64,000 nucleotides of DNA, from the NCBI GenBank assembly GCA_964389685.1, contig CAYMFM010000009.1, positions 1 to 64,000 of the forward strand, in the 5' to 3' direction. Below, one piece after another: positions 15,157 through 24,382 of this stretch; position 1 is the stretch's first letter, and every line of letters starts with the position of its first letter. The translations under genes and the position numbers were made by a program. The DNA is from G020353115 sp964389685. Its GTDB lineage: Bacteria > Bacteroidota > Bacteroidia > Bacteroidales > VadinHA17. Under the pieces are notes generated by a model, which saw only the letters and a program-made list of their open reading frames with translations, searched no databases and was not told the DNA's origin.

Positions 15157-16404
15157 CTAAACTTCCTTCAACCCTTCCAGCATTGCCACAACATTTTCAA
15201 TGGGTACGTTTGCCTGGATATTGTGTACAGCATTGAAAACGAATCCTCCGTTTTCCCCGAATACCTTGCAATTATCCATTACCTGTTTCTTTACCTCTTC
15301 GGGTTTTCCGAACGGAAGAACCTGCTGGGTATCGATTCCGCCACCCCAGAAAACAAGCCGATCGCCAAATTCCATTTTCAGGAATTCCGGTTTCATATCC
15401 TGAGCATTGATCTGAACGGGATTGATGATATCGAAACCTGCTTCAATGAATAGTTCCATAAATGGAACGACTGCTCCACAGGAATGCTTGAAGGGTTTCC
15501 AGCTGGTGTTTTGGTGAATCCAGTCATTCACCTTTTTATAGTAGGGGAGGTATAGATCATTGAGTGTCTCGGGAGGGCAAAACTGCCCGAATTGTGTTCC
15601 AAAATCAGTGCCACAGGTGAAAACTGCATCAATCCGGTTTCCGATCCTGTCATAGAACTTTTTCAGGTTCCCGACAGCAATGTCTGTTTGTTTATCGAAG
15701 ACCGCGTGGATGTAATCCTGCCTCATCAGCGTTGACATATACCATTCCTTTATGTCGCGAATTCCCTTTGGGTGTTTTAGTTGTAATCCCGGAACAAGGG
15801 CAATATCACCCAATCCTGTTCCACCGAATGATGCAATGATTCCTTTCCCGGTCTTTTCCAATCTTTTGCATTCCAGATCAAACCAATCCAGATCTTCATC
15901 AGACAGAGGACCAAACTCCTCGAGATTATCCTCAGGATCAAGTGAGTCTTCCCGAAAGGGCGACTGCCGGATGATGGCATTGAAAAAAAAGGATCCACTG
16001 GGCATTACGGCACTTGGTTCAACAGACAGATCTCCTTCAGGGTAAACGTAAAGATCACCTTTGTTATCAGGAAAAGTATTGAAGTCTCCCGGAAGAAGCA
16101 CAACCTGCCCCCACCAGGTTTTGCATTCTTTCCAGCGTTCATTCTCAATACCGAACAGGTTCTTTTTTCCGCACAATCCAACAACATCGATTCCCATCAG
16201 ATCAATTAACTCCTCATCAATTTCTCCCAGCATCTGGTAGGGCTCGATAGCTTTAATCGGCTTCCATTCCAGTCCGAAATGATTTCTCAACCCTTCAACC
16301 ACCTTAATATGGACACCCGTTACGCCGGTCCCACCAAAATCGACGGGGATCCGGTCAGGTCCCTGATGAGCAAGGGTTTTTTGTAATCTGCTTCGGCTGT
16401 TCAT
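15157..16404 (-). CDS. UroD-family methyltransferase-like protein (MtaA/CmuA type)
   Basis: A 415-residue protein with the fold of uroporphyrinogen decarboxylase-like methyltransferases. RIPVDFGGTGVTGVH at the start replaces the arginine-rich substrate pocket of true HemE, and KHSCGAVVPF (about residue 318) is the H-x-C zinc-binding signature of corrinoid methyltransferases, followed by NPVQINAQDM and an FWGGGID strand. Real HemE is about 350 residues and lacks the H-x-C motif, so haem synthesis is unlikely. Members move methyl groups between a substrate or methyl-corrinoid and a cofactor. A RamA-like corrinoid activator lies at 22877-24379, but no corrinoid-binding protein is visible in this window. 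Substrate unknown. Confidence 0.75.
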   Translation of the reverse strand: MNSRSRLQKTLAHQGPDRIPVDFGGTGVTGVHIKVVEGLRNHFGLEWKPIKAIEPYQMLGEIDEELIDLMGIDVVGLCGKKNLFGIENERWKECKTWWGQVVLLPGDFNTFPDNKGDLYVYPEGDLSVEPSAVMPSGSFFFNAIIRQSPFREDSLDPEDNLEEFGPLSDEDLDWFDLECKRLEKTGKGIIASFGGTGLGDIALVPGLQLKHPKGIRDIKEWYMSTLMRQDYIHAVFDKQTDIAVGNLKKFYDRIGNRIDAVFTCGTDFGTQFGQFCPPETLNDLYLPYYKKVNDWIHQNTSWKPFKHSCGAVVPFMELFIEAGFDIINPVQINAQDMKPEFLKMEFGDRLVFWGGGIDTQQVLPFGKPEEVKKQVMDNCKVFGENGGFVFNAVHNIQANVPIENVVAMLEGLKEV

Positions 16405-16580
16405 TTTTTATAGCATCGAATTTTTATTGATCTCCCAGTTTTTATAACTTGCTTCAGATACCTTCTATCCTCCCTGCCTTCATGTAAAACTTCACTATTT
16501 TGATAACAAGATATTACAATAATCCTTTAAAGTATTGTTTTCTTTCAGGTTTTTATATAGAGCTCAATCAGTAATCATAA

Positions 16581-16675
16581 TATACCCCGGATAGGGGTAG
16601 AATAATGAATAACCATCGGTGCAAACCGATGGTGCTTAGCAACAGATTATTTACAACCCTAAAGGGGTTGAATGG
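16581..16675. repeat. REP-like palindrome family A, single copy
   Basis: TACCCCGGATAGGGGTAG, then AATGAATAACCATCGGTGC...GATGG and ACCCTAAAGGGGTTGAAT. It is a diverged copy of the repeat at 14774-15063: the central hairpin has changed on both arms (ACCATCGGT with ACCGATGGT), so pairing has been kept. It lies in the 333-base gap between the UroD-like gene and the 813-residue gene, where I see nothing else. Confidence 0.65.
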
Positions 16676-16737
16676 AAAACGTCAACGCGGTAATATTAAT
16701 TAAAGTCCTTTTTTGAAGATATTCTTAGCTTACTATT

Positions 16738-19179
16738 TTACTTCAATTCATCAACACCAACCATCTCAGCACTTCCCATTACCCGGAATTCAATGCTCAC
16801 CACCGCATCCCCATCACCTTTGAACACTCCGTCAAACAAAATCTCATGATCTCCCGCCCCAGCCACTAGGTTATCCGCTGGAATTTCCCGGATGATATTC
16901 CACGAACTGTCATACAGGATCGCCTGATCACCTTCCTTGTACTGAAGGATCTCACCCGGTTTGAGCACAGTCTGGAGAGTAATGGTTTTAAATTGATCCA
17001 GTTCCAACGAGATATTCGAGACCATCACGGACGGAGTATCAGTAACCAGTTTGATGGTATACTGAAGTTGCTGCTCTCCGTATGGATTGGTAAAATTGAA
17101 TGTTGTTGCAGCTTGCTCTCCGGGTTGTTTGCCTGACCTTGGATGGTCGTTCTTCAGACTGGCATGGACAGGAATCCAATGCCAGCTTTTTAAAGACAGT
17201 TTCTCGAGATGGAATTCCCTGTTTATGTCCTGCATCAATCGTTTCTGGTCGTTATTGAATGCATTCCCCATGCGAAGGGTCTCCCACTCTTTTATCGCCT
17301 GCAGGATTTCTTCACCATGCCCGTTCTTCTCTACAATCGCGGGTGAGGTGACAAGGCAAAAACCGGCATCGAACCCTGCCGCCCGTGCCAGCAACCATTC
17401 AATATCCTCAATGCTGGTCTCCGGTGACATTCTAAACCACCCCAGCATAGCTGGCATCAGGTTACGGTAAAAGAATTCTTGATTCAACAGTCGAAGCTGT
17501 GTCTGGCTCTCCCGGAACCCGGCATACCATGGTTCTCCCCAGTTCATCCTGGTAAACATATGCCAGAAGTAATGCCCGGGGTTACTGGCATCGGTAATGA
17601 CTTTCCCCTGCAACTCTGGATTCAGGTGATCATACCAGAACTTCACAAAACGCTGCCTGCCATACTGCCCCATACCGGTTGACCAGTTGCCTTCCAATCC
17701 ATCGAAAGAAATTTGACGAAGCCCGGTTTGGTTAAACAGGTCAGCAATAGTTTTTGCCATCTCCTCTGAAAGTGAATTGTCGGTCAGGAACGTTTTATAT
17801 GCATGATCCATCAGTTTGCCTATTGTTGAACTTGCTTCATGGGAAGATGCCTGTGTGGCAAATGCTCCCCGTTCGCAATCCATAAGTTCCCATGGTGGAT
17901 TCTCAGATACACGGTTGTACCGGATGATCTCATTTCCAATGACGGCAGCATGAAGGTTATTGTTCTCCATCTGGTTAAAGAAATCGGGACTTTCGATCTC
18001 AATATCGGTTGATGCTTCGTCAATATCATTTACAATGTAACTTTCACCTACCCTGGCAAGTCGGGGATCGGGTATCGGAGTCACATACGGATCATTGGTG
18101 GTTATGAAGTTTGAAAGGGTATGAACACCAATCCGGATGCCCTGTTTTTCGGCTCTCTCAACACATCGTTTCAGGCTTTCCCAGTTATCAGGGAAAAATT
18201 CTTCCCGTAAATCGAAATGACCCCAGTTCGCAAATGGACTGCCATGGTAAAGGTATCTCAACCCGGCTTTCCTGACAAGGTTCAATGCGTCATCCAGGTT
18301 ATCCTCACCAAAATCAACGATCAGGTATGCAGCCGTGGCACCCGGAGAAGTCTTGCCCCATTCCCCACCAATCAACGGATGGGGTAAGTTCTCCTCAATT
18401 TCAATCTCTTCCAGTATGGATAATGCCTGATCGGCAGGAGATCCGAAAAGCGCGATTTTTGAGCCCGTAACCCCACCATCCTCAAACGCCGGCACAAAAT
18501 ACCTTTCATGCCTCCATACAGGAATTACCCGGTCCTTATTCCTGTTCCTGCAGTAAGCCTGGAGAATGCTGCCGAATTCGGATGCCCGGGCTGTTTGACC
18601 CCGGTAAAGGATTTCAATACTGTCACTGACATCAACGTAGCTGGATGTTGAGAAAATATTGTAGGACGGTTCTGAATCGTCTTCATTGGTTGGGTAACCA
18701 CCCAGTGTTTTCAAATTCAAAGACTGGATGCCTATCGCAAAATCGTCATCCCTTACCACACCCACCGATTCACCGATGGTTTTACTAATAGTGGTTGGAA
18801 ACGGGCCCCACAGAATTAGTTCGATCTGGTCTGAAGGTTCGAGAGAAAGGAGTTCAAAGACCAGGTGGCTCTTTTTTTCCTCCGTTTTGACCAGGGCTTT
18901 AACCTGGCTTTCAGAAAACAATAATGTGATGGTCTGATTGGGTTCGTCGAATGTAGCTGAGGATGGAATCTCATACTGACTGTTTATCCTGATGCTGAGC
19001 AGTGGGGATTCCTGATCCTTCGGGAAATAGTCTCTCTCAGTTGATTTATCAACCAGGGAAGTTACATAACCCTTTTGGTCAATGCTCATCCTGAAGTATT
19101 CCGTTTCCAGGTTGTGATGCTTTATAGAACAGGAAAAGAATAAGCATGTCAGTATGAGAAGATAAGCAGTGTGTTTCAT
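16738..19179 (-). CDS. Large secreted lipoprotein, probable TIM-barrel glycosidase of uncertain family
   Basis: An 813-residue lipoprotein (signal ending LFFSC, about 17). The N-terminal 250 residues look like a beta-sandwich of the kind seen before GH31/GH36-type barrels (EYFRMSIDQKGYVTSLVDKST). The middle looks like a TIM barrel: AYLIVDFGEDNLDDALNLVRKAGLRYLYHG, IRIGVHTLSNF, and LRQISFDGLEGNW near residue 500, where the aspartate after a hydrophobic strand would be the best candidate nucleophile. The C-terminus (about 680-813) is a beta-domain. I cannot assign a CAZy family. Its neighbours (fucosidase, sulfatase, UroD-like enzyme) suggest it acts on the same glycan. Confidence 0.5.
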   Translation of the reverse strand: MKHTAYLLILTCLFFSCSIKHHNLETEYFRMSIDQKGYVTSLVDKSTERDYFPKDQESPLLSIRINSQYEIPSSATFDEPNQTITLLFSESQVKALVKTEEKKSHLVFELLSLEPSDQIELILWGPFPTTISKTIGESVGVVRDDDFAIGIQSLNLKTLGGYPTNEDDSEPSYNIFSTSSYVDVSDSIEILYRGQTARASEFGSILQAYCRNRNKDRVIPVWRHERYFVPAFEDGGVTGSKIALFGSPADQALSILEEIEIEENLPHPLIGGEWGKTSPGATAAYLIVDFGEDNLDDALNLVRKAGLRYLYHGSPFANWGHFDLREEFFPDNWESLKRCVERAEKQGIRIGVHTLSNFITTNDPYVTPIPDPRLARVGESYIVNDIDEASTDIEIESPDFFNQMENNNLHAAVIGNEIIRYNRVSENPPWELMDCERGAFATQASSHEASSTIGKLMDHAYKTFLTDNSLSEEMAKTIADLFNQTGLRQISFDGLEGNWSTGMGQYGRQRFVKFWYDHLNPELQGKVITDASNPGHYFWHMFTRMNWGEPWYAGFRESQTQLRLLNQEFFYRNLMPAMLGWFRMSPETSIEDIEWLLARAAGFDAGFCLVTSPAIVEKNGHGEEILQAIKEWETLRMGNAFNNDQKRLMQDINREFHLEKLSLKSWHWIPVHASLKNDHPRSGKQPGEQAATTFNFTNPYGEQQLQYTIKLVTDTPSVMVSNISLELDQFKTITLQTVLKPGEILQYKEGDQAILYDSSWNIIREIPADNLVAGAGDHEILFDGVFKGDGDAVVSIEFRVMGSAEMVGVDELK

Positions 19180-19313
19180 GGGGGATGTGATAAGTTATAG
19201 GTGTATAAGTTATGAGTTGATAAGTTAAGCCATAGGCATCACCTTGTGATAAGTTGGATGCTAAATTTTTGATTGTAAGGTTATTTTTCCTTGATCAAAA
19301 AAAAAAATTAAAA

Positions 19314-19522
19314 TATGTCGCCCCTTCAGGGCTGATTGGCACTCTTGACTGTAAATTTCCACATATATTTCATCCCTTCGGGATTGGCCTTGTCTCCAGC
19401 TATTTTCTCACAAAAAAGAATAACGCTTCAAAGTCCCGAAGGCCTGCCTGCCGTCCAGGCAGGGACGACATATAGTAGATACAAGCCATTGAATAATTTC
19501 TGAGCCCTGAAGGGGCGACATA
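19314..19522. repeat. Palindrome family C: 20-bp perfect inverted repeat
   Basis: TATGTCGCCCCTTCAGGGCT (19314-19333) and its exact reverse complement (19503-19522) flank about 170 bases holding CATCCCTTCGGGATTGG, TCCCGAAGG and, between the last two elements, the palindrome CCTGCCTGCCGTCCAGGCAGG. The whole forms a nested set of hairpins in the 358-base gap between the large lipoprotein and the first fucosidase. No gene is seen. The G+C content is higher than in the flanks. Confidence 0.65.
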
Positions 19523-19537
19523 GTCACCATGATCATT

Positions 19538-20896
19538 CTATTCCTTCAGGACATGTTTCGGTACGTCCACCGGAGGAAAAACGTCCACGGGTTTGTTCAT
19601 TTCCAGCACAATAACCGTATCATCCGGATCAACGGGCTTTCCCGGAAGCTGAATAATCACTTCTGTTTTTCCCTGGTCGAATTCAAGGTCACTGCCTCCC
19701 ATCAATCCTGCATTTTTGATCTTTATATCTTTTACAACCGGTAATTTTAAATTGCCATCCGGCCATTTTAGCAGGTGAATATAGATCATGTTCCCTTTAT
19801 GTGTTGATGCGATCCAGTGTTGGGGTTTAAACGGACCTCCCCGGGTACCATAGATTGATTCACCATATTTGTCTAACCATTCCCCAATCTCCTTCAGTCG
19901 GTCAATCTGCCGCTGTTCGATTCTACCATCCATCATTGGGCCAACGTTCAGTAAGAGGTTCCCGTTTCCCCCTGCTGTTAATGCAAGGGTCTGGATACAT
20001 TCCTTCCTGGATTTTAGTGAGTCGTTGGGCTTCCATGCCCACTGTTTGCAAATGGTGATGCAGGATTCCCAGGGGAATTCCAGGTTGAATTCCCCGATTT
20101 TTTGTTCCGGTGTGCCAAAATCACCGGCATATATCGATTCCCTTCTATCTTCTCCGGCGAAACGCCCTTTATCCACCCTGTTGTTTATCAGGATATCGTT
20201 CCGAAGATTCCGGCAATGCTGGTAGAGTCTCATCCCTTCTTCATGTGTCCAGGAATCCTCCCATTGCCCGTCAAACCAGAGGATGTTTGTTCCGTATTCT
20301 GTGATCAGTTCTTCCACCTGGCCATGCAGGTAGGGAATATACCGGGTCATATCAGATTCCTCAACCGGTCTCGGATCTCCGCCATACCTTGTGGTGTAAT
20401 CCGGATGATGCCAGTCAAGTATGGAGTAATATGTCCCAAACAGGATACCCTGTTTTTTACATTCATCAGAAAGTTGCCGGATAATATCTTTTTCATAGGG
20501 TGTAGAAGCAATATCATAATCTGTGTATTTTGAATCCCAGAGGCAAAAACCATCATGGTGTTTCGTAGTAATGATCAGGTATTTCATCCCTGCTTCTTTC
20601 GCGATCTGAACCCATCTGGCAGCATCAAACAATACCGGGTTGAACTCTTTGTAGAGTTGATCATACTCTTCAATCGGCACCTGGGGTCCGCGCGACCATC
20701 CGATCTCGGTTCCCCGCAGCGTTACCGGTCCCCAATGGATGAACATTCCAAACCGCATATCTCTCCATTGCTCCAGGGATTCATGATGGGTTTTAAGGCA
20801 GGGATTGGCTTCTCCACCACCGAAGGATTGGGGATTGGCGAATTGTGCAGCAAATATGATAAATTGAAAAGCCAGGTAGAGAAATTTTACTTTCAT
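19538..20896 (-). CDS. Alpha-L-fucosidase, GH29
   Basis: A 452-residue protein with a signal peptide (about 1-23) and a complete GH29 catalytic barrel: RFGMFIHWGP, KYLIITTKHHDGFCLWDS, SILDWHHPDY and the nucleophile D209 in NILWFDGQW, followed by WESCITICKQWAWKP and GNGNLLLNVGPMMDGRI. The short C-terminal beta-domain lacks an added binding module. GH29 enzymes release terminal alpha-L-fucose in the periplasm with retention. The sequence differs clearly from the two other GH29 proteins in this window, so the three probably take different linkages. It is followed in the minus direction by repeat family C and preceded by the four-helix-bundle gene. Confidence 0.93.
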   Translation of the reverse strand: MKVKFLYLAFQFIIFAAQFANPQSFGGGEANPCLKTHHESLEQWRDMRFGMFIHWGPVTLRGTEIGWSRGPQVPIEEYDQLYKEFNPVLFDAARWVQIAKEAGMKYLIITTKHHDGFCLWDSKYTDYDIASTPYEKDIIRQLSDECKKQGILFGTYYSILDWHHPDYTTRYGGDPRPVEESDMTRYIPYLHGQVEELITEYGTNILWFDGQWEDSWTHEEGMRLYQHCRNLRNDILINNRVDKGRFAGEDRRESIYAGDFGTPEQKIGEFNLEFPWESCITICKQWAWKPNDSLKSRKECIQTLALTAGGNGNLLLNVGPMMDGRIEQRQIDRLKEIGEWLDKYGESIYGTRGGPFKPQHWIASTHKGNMIYIHLLKWPDGNLKLPVVKDIKIKNAGLMGGSDLEFDQGKTEVIIQLPGKPVDPDDTVIVLEMNKPVDVFPPVDVPKHVLKE

Positions 20897-20931
20897 GCAA
20901 ATGGTTTTAGTTAATGGTTAAATGAAAAATG

Positions 20932-21363
20932 TTAAATGTTATATTCTTCAATATCTTCTGCTGTAATGTTCTCATCTGGTTTCTGATTCCTCGATTTTGC
21001 TTTATTCAGATAATTTATATATCCATTTAATAGTGCCAGTGCAATCATTATCAATTTTTGCCCCTTTGCTTGATCCTCCTCAGATATGTAATTGTTATCA
21101 TGTGCACTAATGAGTTGATCTTTAATTTCATAGAGTGACCCTCTACTTTGTCTGCAAAACTGAATGTTTTCCTGGAAATGATAACGACCATAACCTTCGG
21201 CAATATTCTCTGTGATTGAATAAGATGCCCTTCTCATACCATCCGTTAAAGCAAATTTTTCTTCTTCCGGGAAATTTTTGATCAGACTTTGGATAAATAG
21301 TCTTACTTCTCTACAAGCTTTCCAGCATTCCAAATCCTCAAAACTTTTAATTTTCTTCGTCAT
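20932..21363 (-). CDS. Four-helix-bundle protein (23S rRNA intervening-sequence type)
   Basis: A 143-residue protein matching the small family first found encoded within 23S rRNA intervening sequences: FEDLECWKACREVRLFI, RRASYSITENIAEGYGR and FCRQSRGSLYEIKDQL are its hallmark helices. The function is unknown; the fold is a pentameric four-helix bundle. Here it is an independent gene between a sulfatase and a fucosidase and not in an rRNA operon, which is common for the family in Bacteroidota. It ends with an acidic tail. It probably has no direct role in glycan breakdown. Confidence 0.85.
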   Translation of the reverse strand: MTKKIKSFEDLECWKACREVRLFIQSLIKNFPEEEKFALTDGMRRASYSITENIAEGYGRYHFQENIQFCRQSRGSLYEIKDQLISAHDNNYISEEDQAKGQKLIMIALALLNGYINYLNKAKSRNQKPDENITAEDIEEYNI

Positions 21364-21397
21364 GTAAACATTTTACAATTAACATTTAACAATTAAC

Positions 21398-22846
21398 TTA
21401 TAACTGCATCCTATCCAGGATGCCCGACGGAAACTCTCCCGAAGGAACACGTGCGGCCTTCATGATCTCTTCCATCCGTTTTACAATATCCGGGTGGTCC
21501 ATGGAGATGTCCTCAACTTCACCAATATCATCAGCCAGGTTATAGAGTTCAGTATGCAAACTGTCATTGAAAATGTTTTGACGCACGCCCTTCCAGTCTC
21601 CCATTCGCACCATTTGCTGTCCTCCGTATGATGAAAATTCCATATAGAGGTACTCGTGATTTTTCTGACCTTCTTTCCCGAAAAGGGTTGGGGTAAAGGA
21701 TATCCCATCTGTATTTTCCGGTAAGTCAGCCCCGGCAATCCCGGCAAGGGTAGGCAGCAGATCCTGGAATGCACCGATATGATCCGTAACCGAACCGGGC
21801 TGAATTTTTCCCGGCCAGCATGCGACCAGGGGCACCCTGATTCCCCCTTCATAAACACTTCCTTTCAGTCCCCTGAAGGGTCCGGCACTATTAAAAAATT
21901 CTGAATCGGATCCTCCAAGCCGGTCATAAGTCGGACCGTTATCGGATGTAAAAATTATCACTGTGTTCTCTTGAAGTCCCAGCTCTTCCAGGAGATCCAG
22001 GATCTCACCAATTCCCCTGTCCATGTGAGTGATCATGGCGGCATATCCTGCTCTTGGGAAAGGATGTTGAAGGTAACCCCGGTGAACATACTCCTCTTCC
22101 GGAATTTTTCCTTTGTATTCATCAAGGCTCTTTTCCGGCACCTGGATCGACAGGTGTGGAATAATAAAAGGTAGAAAAAGGAAAAATGGTTTATCACTGT
22201 TTTCAGAAATGAATTGTTTCGCCTCCTCGATGAAGAGGTCCTGGGAATACTGTTCGCCGTAAAGTTCTCGCGAATTTCCCTTCAGCCAGATGGTATCCTT
22301 GTTCCTGATGAGATACCTGGGATAGTGGTTATGGGCGTGACGCTGGCAATTATATCCAAAGAAGAGGTCGAAACCCTGGTTGTTGGGATCTCCTTCCGAA
22401 CCGACCTTTCCAAGACCCCATTTACCCATTGCTCCTGTGGCGTATCCTTTTCCTTTTAGTGTTTCTGCCAGTGTGATCAAACTGTCAGCCAGGGGTTTCT
22501 GTCCCCAAAAGCCATCCCCACCTTTCACTTCAAAATTGTCGCGGATAAAGGCATGGCCGGTATGTTGCCCGGTCATAAGGACACAACGTGATGGAGCGCA
22601 GACAGGACTGCCGGAGTAAAACTGGGTGAAGCGTATTCCATCTTCAGCCAGCTGATCAATGAAAGGTGTTTTAATGATCTCCTGACCATAACACCCCAGT
22701 TCATTGTAACCCAGGTCATCAGCAACGATAAGAATGATGTTCGGCGGTGTCTCTTCTTTACTGGTAACACGATGGCAATTGATTAACAGAAAATTGAATG
22801 AGAATGTTACGGAAAGAATAACGAATGCTTTACAGGTGATTTTCAT
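21398..22846 (-). CDS. Arylsulfatase, S1 family
   Basis: A 482-residue secreted sulfatase (hydrophobic signal ending LINC at about 24, probably lipidated). The metal-binding aspartates are in IILIVADDLGYNE (D43, D44). The formylglycine signature C83-A-P-S-R with LMTGQHTGH is intact, so C83 should be oxidised to formylglycine; no maturase gene is in this window. Further landmarks are TGAMGKWGLG, IIFTSDNGPTYD and a C-terminal YNLADDIGEVEDIS. It would remove sulfate from a carbohydrate in the periplasm. Being in line with the fucosidases, a sulfated fucose-containing glycan is a reasonable guess for its substrate. Confidence 0.92.
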   Translation of the reverse strand: MKITCKAFVILSVTFSFNFLLINCHRVTSKEETPPNIILIVADDLGYNELGCYGQEIIKTPFIDQLAEDGIRFTQFYSGSPVCAPSRCVLMTGQHTGHAFIRDNFEVKGGDGFWGQKPLADSLITLAETLKGKGYATGAMGKWGLGKVGSEGDPNNQGFDLFFGYNCQRHAHNHYPRYLIRNKDTIWLKGNSRELYGEQYSQDLFIEEAKQFISENSDKPFFLFLPFIIPHLSIQVPEKSLDEYKGKIPEEEYVHRGYLQHPFPRAGYAAMITHMDRGIGEILDLLEELGLQENTVIIFTSDNGPTYDRLGGSDSEFFNSAGPFRGLKGSVYEGGIRVPLVACWPGKIQPGSVTDHIGAFQDLLPTLAGIAGADLPENTDGISFTPTLFGKEGQKNHEYLYMEFSSYGGQQMVRMGDWKGVRQNIFNDSLHTELYNLADDIGEVEDISMDHPDIVKRMEEIMKAARVPSGEFPSGILDRMQL

Positions 22847-22876
22847 GATTTGATCAGTTAACGTGAGTTTGATTGG

Positions 22877-24379
22877 TCAGCCAAAAAACATTTTAGATAC
22901 AAAAACATCCTGGAATTCCTTACAGGATTCCAGGGAGATATGCCTTGTAATTTGTACTATCTCTTCCCACTCTTTGTGTTCCTGAAAGAGTGCCATTTTC
23001 GCACCGATCAGGGCTGTATTTCCAAAACGGGTGATCTTTTCAACAGGGAATTCCAGCAAACCGAGAGTAACGGCATTCCCGAGGTTAATAAAATTCCCAA
23101 ATGCTCCGGCAATATAGAGACTGTCGATTTCCGATTTTTTTATTTCCAGTTGAGAAGCAAGGATATCCACTCCTGAGGCAATGGCTGCTTTGGCAAGCTG
23201 GAATTCATAGATATCCTTCTGGGTCAGAAACACTTCTCCATCAAGCACGATTTTGGCTTTATTTCCTGCTATCTGTCCCGTTGTATCAATCCAGCCCTGC
23301 TCAAGAAACAGGGCCACGGTGTCAATGAGACCGCTTCCACAGATCCCGCGTACTTTTTCGTTTCCAATGGTATGGTATGAGAGCTTTTTATTTTCCATGA
23401 AAACGGAAGATATGGCTCCGGTAGATGCTGTCATTCCCATGGTGATGGTGGTGCCTTCGAATGCCGGTCCTGCTGCTGTTGAGGCGCACAAGATCCGTTC
23501 CCTGTTTCCCATGCATATTTCTCCATTGGTACCCAGATCGATCAGGACGTTGATCTTCTTCTGATGGTGCATACCCGTGGACATGATCCCGGCTAATATG
23601 TCACTACCGACAAAACTGCCAATGGAGGGATAAAAAGTGATCTTGCAATCCTTCAGGTGATCCACTCCCAATTGATCCGGGGTGAATTCAACGAATTCAT
23701 GCTTTCGGGACTCAAAGGGATATGCGGATAGAGGCAAGAGATCAATATTACAAAAGGTATGTTGCATCACGCTGTTTCCTACAATTACGATTCGACAAAG
23801 ATCCCCGGTCAACTCTCCGGAAAGTTCACGAATGAGGTTAGAAATATCCCCTCTTACCGTTTCATTCAGGATCTCCTGTCCATCCTGGTTCACGGCAAAA
23901 TCAACCCGTGACATGATATCGGCTCCATATCTTGACTGGGAATTCAGCAGTGATATGACGTTGATGACTTTTCCGTCAGACAGGTTGAGAAGCTGTCCCA
24001 CAATGGTAGTCGTACCCAGGTCGATGGCTATCCCCAATCCTTCCCGTGGTTTGAAATCAAACTCGCTATTATCAGCAAGAATTATGGTCTCAAACTGTCC
24101 GATTTCAAGTTCAACCGGCTCGTCCACGTAGCACATGCACGCCAGTTTAACATTCTCCGGGAGGTTCAGCTTCCTGGCATATTGATCGTGTTGTTTGGCA
24201 GTCCTTAGTTTGCCACTCCGGACCGTAATACGACATCTTCCACACGTCCCCTTACCGCCACAGGGAAACTCAATTCCGTACTGGAAGAGAATATCAATGA
24301 GTGGTGCTCCTCTGGGTATTTTTTTTACAATACCCAAAGGCTCTAACCGGACAGTGGTGTATTCAGGTAAACGGGCCAA
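22877..24379 (-). CDS. RamA-like corrinoid-activation protein (2Fe-2S plus ASKHA/DUF4445)
   Basis: A 500-residue protein. The N-terminal ferredoxin-like domain has CGGKGTCGRC (C39, C44, C47) with a further cysteine in LACMC, fitting a 2Fe-2S cluster. The rest is the actin-like ASKHA domain found in reductive activators of corrinoid enzymes: AIDLGTTTIVGQLL, RYGADIMSRVDF, LIDLGTNGEICMG, STAAGPAFEG and SLYIAGAFGNFI. These proteins use ATP to re-reduce inactive Co(II) in methyltransferase partners. It starts only three bases after the end of the GH123-like gene, so the two share a transcript. The UroD-like protein at 15157-16404 is the likely functional companion; a corrinoid protein must come from elsewhere. 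Confidence 0.87.
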   Translation of the reverse strand: MARLPEYTTVRLEPLGIVKKIPRGAPLIDILFQYGIEFPCGGKGTCGRCRITVRSGKLRTAKQHDQYARKLNLPENVKLACMCYVDEPVELEIGQFETIILADNSEFDFKPREGLGIAIDLGTTTIVGQLLNLSDGKVINVISLLNSQSRYGADIMSRVDFAVNQDGQEILNETVRGDISNLIRELSGELTGDLCRIVIVGNSVMQHTFCNIDLLPLSAYPFESRKHEFVEFTPDQLGVDHLKDCKITFYPSIGSFVGSDILAGIMSTGMHHQKKINVLIDLGTNGEICMGNRERILCASTAAGPAFEGTTITMGMTASTGAISSVFMENKKLSYHTIGNEKVRGICGSGLIDTVALFLEQGWIDTTGQIAGNKAKIVLDGEVFLTQKDIYEFQLAKAAIASGVDILASQLEIKKSEIDSLYIAGAFGNFINLGNAVTLGLLEFPVEKITRFGNTALIGAKMALFQEHKEWEEIVQITRHISLESCKEFQDVFVSKMFFG

Positions 24380-24382
24380 ATG

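Noticed and set aside
15157..16404. Haem-synthesis uroporphyrinogen decarboxylase
   Set aside because: Length and the H-x-C motif fit corrinoid methyltransferases, and the N-terminal arginine pocket of HemE is not seen.
20932..21363. Evidence of a nearby 23S rRNA gene from the intervening-sequence protein
   Set aside because: No rRNA sequence is present; the family is often found as an independent gene in Bacteroidota.
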